From contig JANWHR010000133.1 of the NCBI GenBank assembly GCA_025450355.1, positions 1 through 9,156 on the forward strand: a stretch of DNA of 9,156 bases, in the 5' to 3' direction. Below the pieces are notes generated by a model that worked only from the letters and a program-made list of their open reading frames with translations, did not search any database and was not told the DNA's origin. How positions within the stretch are numbered: position 1 is the stretch's first letter; every line of letters begins with the position of its first letter. Positions 5,934-9,156 of this stretch are shown here, piece by piece. A program made the position numbers and the translations under genes. Origin of the DNA: Micropepsaceae bacterium (GTDB lineage Bacteria; Pseudomonadota; Alphaproteobacteria; Micropepsales; Micropepsaceae).

Positions 5934-6383
5934 CTACTTTTCTGGCGGCGTCCAACTCCGATGCTTCGACGGATCGGTGAGCGCCGTGCCGCCGGACCAC
6001 CTGCGTCGCCCTCGCGCGAGAAACACCCGGTCCAGATCGACGTAGAATTCGCGCGCTTTTTCCACGATCGCGGCGTAACGCGCGGCGTCCGCGTCGCTGC
6101 GTGAGGCGTACCAGGCGCCGAGAAACACATAACGCTTCACCGGTTCGCCGGTCCGTTCATCCGCGACGGTCACCGCGGATACCGGCTCGATCTGCTCCTC
6201 CACGAAATCAACGGTTTGCCGGTAATGCGCATAGGCATCCATGGCGCTTTTCAATTCCTGCATGCGCCGTTCGGCATTGCGCGCTTCGAACCGGCGCAGT
6301 GTCCGCAGCACAGGCTGATACAGGGCAAAAGCGGCGAGCACGCCCGAAAGGAGCAGCGCCACGCGAATCAGGTCCGCCATCAT
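5934..6383 (-). CDS. Small membrane-anchored protein of unknown function
   Basis: 149 residues. One N-terminal hydrophobic segment (about 3-22) should anchor it in the inner membrane. It is followed by a basic Arg-rich helix (27-45, LRTLRRFEARNAERRMQEL) with coiled-coil character. A small domain follows with the segments VDFVEEQIEPVSAVTV and KRYVFLGAWYASRSDADAARYAAIVEKAREFYVDLDRVFLARG. I do not recognise a family. Two ATG codons in a row (6383 and 6380) are possible starts. A strong GGGGGGAG Shine-Dalgarno sequence lies nine bases before the first. The gene begins 18 bases after the zapE stop, and its Shine-Dalgarno sequence is locked in a hairpin that contains that stop codon, so its translation is probably coupled to zapE. 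Confidence 0.75.
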   Translation of the reverse strand: MMADLIRVALLLSGVLAAFALYQPVLRTLRRFEARNAERRMQELKSAMDAYAHYRQTVDFVEEQIEPVSAVTVADERTGEPVKRYVFLGAWYASRSDADAARYAAIVEKAREFYVDLDRVFLARGRRRWSGGTALTDPSKHRSWTPPEK

Positions 6384-6391
6384 TTGGCTTT

Positions 6392-6436
6392 CTCCCCCCG
6401 GTCACGGGGGGAGTGGAGCGAAGCGCCGAGGGGGGC
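6392..6436. repeat. GC-rich palindromic interspersed repeat covering the zapE 3' end
   Basis: A perfect 9-bp inverted repeat, CTCCCCCCG (6392-6400) and CGGGGGGAG (6405-6413) with loop GTCA, is followed by TGGAGCGAAGCGCCGA and a further GGGGGG run. From memory this pattern (C-rich arm, short loop, G-rich arm, AGCGAAGCG core, G run) matches a type of palindromic repeat scattered through alphaproteobacterial genomes. I could not test that here. In this window it occurs once. It supplies the last residues of ZapE (SSPPRRFAPLPP), the zapE stop codon and the Shine-Dalgarno sequence of the next gene. Confidence 0.6.
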
Positions 6437-7568
6437 TGCTCGCCGTCGAGCCAGCTGCCATCAGGTAATCCACGCTTTGCATCTCCAGCAGCCGCGATGC
6501 CGCGCGGCGGAACGCGGCAGAATTGTCCCCGGTGGTATAGAGCTGCTCCGGGCGTGTGGCCGCCGAACAGATCAGCCGTATCCGGCGATCATACAGCGTG
6601 TCGATCAGTAGCGTGAAGCGCCGCGCCTCGTTCGCGCGCTCTGGGCCAAGCTGGGGAATCCGGTCAATCAGGATGGTGTGAAAGCGGTCCGCCAGGGCGA
6701 GATAGTCCGCAGAACCAAGCGGTGCGGCACACAGCGCCTCGAAACTGAACCGCGCCACGCCCGCACTGGCTTCCGGGACCATCAGTTTGCGGCCCAGGAC
6801 TTCGACCGTCACCGATTCGCCGTGCCCGCCATCCGTGAGCTTGCGCCAGGCTTCGTTCATGGCACGGTCCGCGCCCGCACCCAACGGTGTATTGTAGATG
6901 TGCACGCCGGCCATGTGATTAAGGCGGTAATCCAGGGGACCGTTCAGCTCGATCACATCAAAGCGTTGCCGGATCATCGCAATGAAAGGAAGGAAAAGCT
7001 CGCGATTGAGTCCGCCTTCGTACAGACGGTCAGGCTCCGTATTGGAAGTCGCGACGATCACCAGACCGCGTTGAAGGAGCTTTTCAAACAGCCGCCCGAG
7101 GATCATCGCATCCGCGATATCCATCACCTGAAATTCATCGAGGCAGACAAGGGTCGCGGCCATCGCAATGCGTTTGGCGGCAGGCGCAATCGGGTCTTCG
7201 CCGGCGCCGCGCACGAATTCCGGCCGCAATCTCCTTTCCGCCGGCGGCAGACCGCGCCATTCGTGAATGAAGCGATGTGTTTCCATCATGAAATCGTTGA
7301 AGTGCACGCGCCGTTTTTGTCGCGTGGTCACGCTCGCGAAAAACAGATCCATCAATGCCGATTTACCGCGGCCCACGTCGCCGAAGAGATAGATTCCCTT
7401 TGGCGCGGTCCGGGCCGGCAGCGCCAATCCAAACCACCCCCTGCGCGGGCGGTAGGTTTCCAGTGCGCGGTAGAGCCGGTCCAACTGTTCCGCTGCGCGG
7501 GCCTGCGCCGGATCGGGTTTCAATTGGCTGCTTTCCAGCAGCGCCCGGTACCGCTCGAGCGGCGCCAT
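6402..7568 (-). CDS. zapE: Cell division protein ZapE / AFG1-family ATPase
   Basis: 388 residues from the ATG at 7568, near the size of E. coli ZapE (about 375). AFG1/ZapE proteins are P-loop ATPases. ZapE associates with the divisome and destabilises FtsZ polymers, and the mitochondrial relative helps in protein quality control. Visible motifs are Walker A GDVGRGKS (63-70) inside KGIYLFGDVGRGKS, the RVHFNDFMMETH segment (87-98), Walker B LVCLDEFQVMDIADAM (Asp144-Glu145), the sensor-like VIVATSNTEPDRLYEGGLNRELFLPFI, and RFTLLIDTLYDRR near the end. It starts 8 bases after the asd stop, and an in-frame GTG directly precedes the ATG, so coupled translation is likely. The last dozen residues (SSPPRRFAPLPP) come from a palindromic repeat, not from the conserved fold. 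Confidence 0.95.
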   Translation of the reverse strand: MAPLERYRALLESSQLKPDPAQARAAEQLDRLYRALETYRPRRGWFGLALPARTAPKGIYLFGDVGRGKSALMDLFFASVTTRQKRRVHFNDFMMETHRFIHEWRGLPPAERRLRPEFVRGAGEDPIAPAAKRIAMAATLVCLDEFQVMDIADAMILGRLFEKLLQRGLVIVATSNTEPDRLYEGGLNRELFLPFIAMIRQRFDVIELNGPLDYRLNHMAGVHIYNTPLGAGADRAMNEAWRKLTDGGHGESVTVEVLGRKLMVPEASAGVARFSFEALCAAPLGSADYLALADRFHTILIDRIPQLGPERANEARRFTLLIDTLYDRRIRLICSAATRPEQLYTTGDNSAAFRRAASRLLEMQSVDYLMAAGSTASSPPRRFAPLPP

Positions 7569-7576
7569 CACCCGTG

Positions 7577-8602
7577 CTACGCTGCCCGTTTCAGCAGCTT
7601 GCGATTGACCAGCGACTCCGCAATCTGCACCGCATTCAGCGCCGCGCCCTTGCGCAGATTGTCGGATACCACCCAGAGCCAAAGGCCGTTCTCGACCGTC
7701 GGGTCTTTCCGTATACGGCTGACATAGGTCGCGTCTTCGCCGGCCGCCTCCACCGGCGTCACATAACCGCCGTCCTCGCGGCTGTCCACGACCAGGACTC
7801 CCGGCGCCGAGCGCAGGATCGATCGGGCACGTTCGGCGGTGATCGGCCTTTCGAATTCGACTGCGATCGCTTCCGCGTGGCCGACGAACACCGGGACACG
7901 CACGCAGGTGGCGGTCACCTGAATGTCAGGATCGAGAATCTTCTGCGTCTCGACCATCATCTTCCATTCTTCCTTCGTGAAGCCGGAATCCAGGAAAGTG
8001 TCGATATGCGGAATAATGTTGAACGCGATCTGCTTTGTGAAAATTTCCTTTTCGATCGGATCGGCCACGAATACCGCGCGCGTCTGGCGGAACAACTCAT
8101 CCATCGCCGCCTTGCCCTTGCCTGAAACCGACTGATAGGTGGACACCACCACGCGTTTGATCCGCGCCGCATCGTGTAGCGGTTTCAGCGCAACCACCAT
8201 CTGCGCAGTCGAGCAGTTCGGATTGGCGATGATGCCCTTGCGTATCCCCTGTTCGAGCACCTCTGCGTTGACTTCCGGAACAACCAGAGGGACTTCGCGA
8301 TTCATCCGCCATTGCGAAGAGTTGTCGATGACGATGGCCCCTTTGGCCACGATCTTCGGCGCCCACTCCTTCGCCACGCCGGAGCCCGCGGACATCAGGC
8401 ACAGATCCGTACCGGCGAAATCGAAATAATCGAGCGCCTTGACCTTCAGCGTTGCATCCCCAAAGGACACGTCCACGCCGGTCGAGCGCGTGGACGCGAG
8501 TGCGACCACCTCGCCCGCTGGAAACTGGCGCTCCGCCAGTGTGTTCAGCATTTCCCGGCCAACATTTCCGGTCGCGCCGACCACGGCCACCTTGTAGGGC
8601 AT
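7577..8602 (-). CDS. asd: Aspartate-semialdehyde dehydrogenase
   Basis: 341 residues from the ATG at 8602, chosen because GGGGAG lies five bases upstream and MPYKVAVVGATGNVG is the normal N-terminus. The enzyme reduces L-aspartyl-4-phosphate with NADPH to L-aspartate semialdehyde, the branch point towards lysine/diaminopimelate, threonine and methionine, in the cytoplasm. Visible features are the Rossmann glycine motif GATGNVG (9-15), LMSAGSGVAKEW (69-80), IDNSSQWRM, the active-site PNCST with Cys130, SVSGKGKAAMDEL (158-170), the IIPHID segment, and the VRVPVFVGH motif with the catalytic His242. Length and motifs are complete. It is the first gene of a cluster with zapE and a small membrane protein, and has its own leader with a hairpin and a candidate promoter. 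Confidence 0.97.
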   Translation of the reverse strand: MPYKVAVVGATGNVGREMLNTLAERQFPAGEVVALASTRSTGVDVSFGDATLKVKALDYFDFAGTDLCLMSAGSGVAKEWAPKIVAKGAIVIDNSSQWRMNREVPLVVPEVNAEVLEQGIRKGIIANPNCSTAQMVVALKPLHDAARIKRVVVSTYQSVSGKGKAAMDELFRQTRAVFVADPIEKEIFTKQIAFNIIPHIDTFLDSGFTKEEWKMMVETQKILDPDIQVTATCVRVPVFVGHAEAIAVEFERPITAERARSILRSAPGVLVVDSREDGGYVTPVEAAGEDATYVSRIRKDPTVENGLWLWVVSDNLRKGAALNAVQIAESLVNRKLLKRAA

Positions 8603-8647
8603 TTCCACTCCCCGTCCGCAGGAAACCACATCTGCTTAACGAAAGCA

Positions 8648-8669
8648 GTGCTGCGGCGTTGCGCAGCAC
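8648..8669 (-). promoter_or_regulatory. Hairpin in the asd 5' leader
   Basis: GTGCTGCG (8648-8655) and CGCAGCAC (8662-8669) form an 8-bp stem with a six-base loop, 46 bases upstream of the asd start codon. No T run follows on the minus strand, and the leader does not look like a known lysine riboswitch, which is far longer. Confidence 0.35.
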
Positions 8670-8701
8670 ACCGGAACATTCGCCGGCGCCTCAGGCCGTG
8701 C

Positions 8702-8729
8702 CAATTGCACCCAGGCCACGGATTGTCAA
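8702..8729 (-). promoter_or_regulatory. Candidate asd promoter
   Basis: On the minus strand a perfect -35 box TTGACA (8729-8724) is followed after 16 bases by CAATTG (8707-8702), a poor -10 box. Transcription would start near 8695, giving a leader of about 93 bases that includes the hairpin at 8648-8669. Confidence 0.35.
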
Positions 8730-8792
8730 CGCAGCGGGAATGTTTGGCCAGGCCATCTTCCCTGCAATGCGTTTGTTTTGCGACAGCTGCTT

Positions 8793-8808
8793 AGGTTTCT
8801 GGAAACCT
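8793..8808. promoter_or_regulatory. 16-bp inverted repeat, candidate operator
   Basis: AGGTTTC TG GAAACCT is a perfect 7-bp inverted repeat with a two-base centre. It lies 106 bases upstream of the gene at 8914 and about 36 bases upstream of its candidate -10 box, near the -35 region, a place typical for activator or repressor binding. A similar TTC-N2-GAA unit recurs 14 bases downstream (8811-8818). Confidence 0.4.
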
Positions 8809-8843
8809 CGTTCAAGAATTCGCTGCGCTGGAGCGGACGCCGG

Positions 8844-8876
8844 TGGTATAAACGATACAGGGATGTCCGGGACATC
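8844..8876 (+). promoter_or_regulatory. Extended -10 promoter with palindrome at the predicted transcription start
   Basis: TGG-TATAAA (8844-8852) fits an extended -10 element (TGnTATAAT-like). No good -35 box stands 17 bases upstream. Transcription would begin near 8859. Directly there lies a perfect inverted repeat, GATGTCC G GGACATC (8862-8876), which could be a repressor operator or, in RNA, a leader hairpin. Confidence 0.45.
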
Positions 8877-8913
8877 TTGCAACGGGCTGCCAGGCCCAGA
8901 AGGGTGGAGTTCG

Positions 8914-9156
8914 ATGCGGAAGTTTGCGAAAACCGGCGCCGTGGCTCTCATGATCACGTCCATGGCCGGAAACGCCATGGCAGCAGCCCAGGCCGGTTGC
9001 GCCCGGCCGGAGGACATGAACGCGGTGAAGGCCGCAGCCATTCAGCAAAGGCTGATGGTCGCCGCGCTGTCATGCGACGCCGCAAAGCTCTACAACAACT
9101 TCGTCACGACCTACCAGAAGGACCTTCAGGCGTCCGATCGCGCGCTGCAGAATTTC
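8914..9156 (+). CDS. Exported protein of unknown function (3' end outside window)
   Basis: 81 codons are open to the right edge, so the gene is truncated by the window. The ATG at 8914 has GGTGGAG four bases upstream. Residues 1-27 make a signal peptide (MRKFAK, hydrophobic core, cleavage near AMA or AQA). The mature part starts with GCARPEDMNAVKAAAIQQRLMVAALSCDAAKLYNNFVTTYQKDLQASDRALQNF. It is helical, with cysteines at 29 and 54 that could pair. The QQRLMVAALSCDAAKLYNNFV segment resembles short exported alphaproteobacterial proteins of unknown role that I cannot name. A candidate promoter and two palindromes lie upstream, so its transcription is probably regulated. Confidence 0.8.
   Translation, partial: MRKFAKTGAVALMITSMAGNAMAAAQAGCARPEDMNAVKAAAIQQRLMVAALSCDAAKLYNNFVTTYQKDLQASDRALQNF

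Noticed and set aside
7569..7682. Longer zapE start at 7682
   Set aside because: It would overlap the end of asd by over 100 bases and adds residues not typical of AFG1/ZapE proteins. The ATG at 7568 fits the family.
6678..7727. Long open frame of 349 codons on the + strand opposite zapE
   Set aside because: It lies fully antisense to zapE and the end of asd, whose motifs are unmistakable. Its product is Arg/His-rich without recognisable domains, the usual mirror of a GC-rich gene.
8603..8629. Longer asd start at 8629
   Set aside because: It would add nine residues before MPYKVAVVGATG and bury the GGGGAG ribosome-binding site that serves the ATG at 8602.

Overview
The window is GC-rich (roughly 60 % by eye) and reads as a stretch of alphaproteobacterial chromosome. 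Pointers are the short 'YRRQAARCRDWAE' protein type that is common in that class, the DUF3617 and SYLF exported proteins, the Asd sequence, and a GC-rich palindromic repeat at the 3' end of zapE of a kind I associate with alphaproteobacterial genomes. Genus cannot be settled from the sequence alone. I see no rRNA, tRNA, CRISPR array, transposase or phage gene.

Layout. 1-603 (+) is the 3' part of a Pro/Ala-rich protein with a six-cysteine C-terminal domain, closed by a strong hairpin terminator. 668-3176 (-) holds, in transcription order, an exported SYLF-domain protein, an exported DUF3617 protein, a SRAP (YedK/HMCES-type) DNA-crosslink repair protein and a very small protein. 3177-3459 is a divergent intergenic region with a 16-bp palindrome, a GAAC-N7-GAAC motif like the alphaproteobacterial LexA box, and a leader hairpin. 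3460-4119 (+) is a five-helix membrane protein of unknown function, convergent with the next operon.

4175-5619 (-) is a two-gene operon joined by an ATGA overlap. It encodes a trypsin/HtrA-fold protein with a PDZ domain in which all three catalytic positions appear replaced (E51, N81, E153), and a LuxR-type regulator with a shortened, degenerate receiver. A cluster of GATGGG/CCCATC motifs sits just upstream of its first gene. This is the most unusual unit in the window: a predicted cytoplasmic pseudoprotease co-translated with a regulator that is probably not switched by ordinary phosphorelay.

5934-8602 (-) is a tight cluster: asd (aspartate-semialdehyde dehydrogenase), zapE (AFG1-family ATPase) and a small membrane-anchored protein. 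The zapE stop codon lies in the loop of a 9-bp hairpin whose stem contains the Shine-Dalgarno sequence of the next gene, and that hairpin is part of a GC-rich palindromic repeat that also encodes the last residues of ZapE. 8603-8913 is a divergent regulatory region with several palindromes. From 8914 (+) an exported protein of unknown function starts and runs off the right edge.
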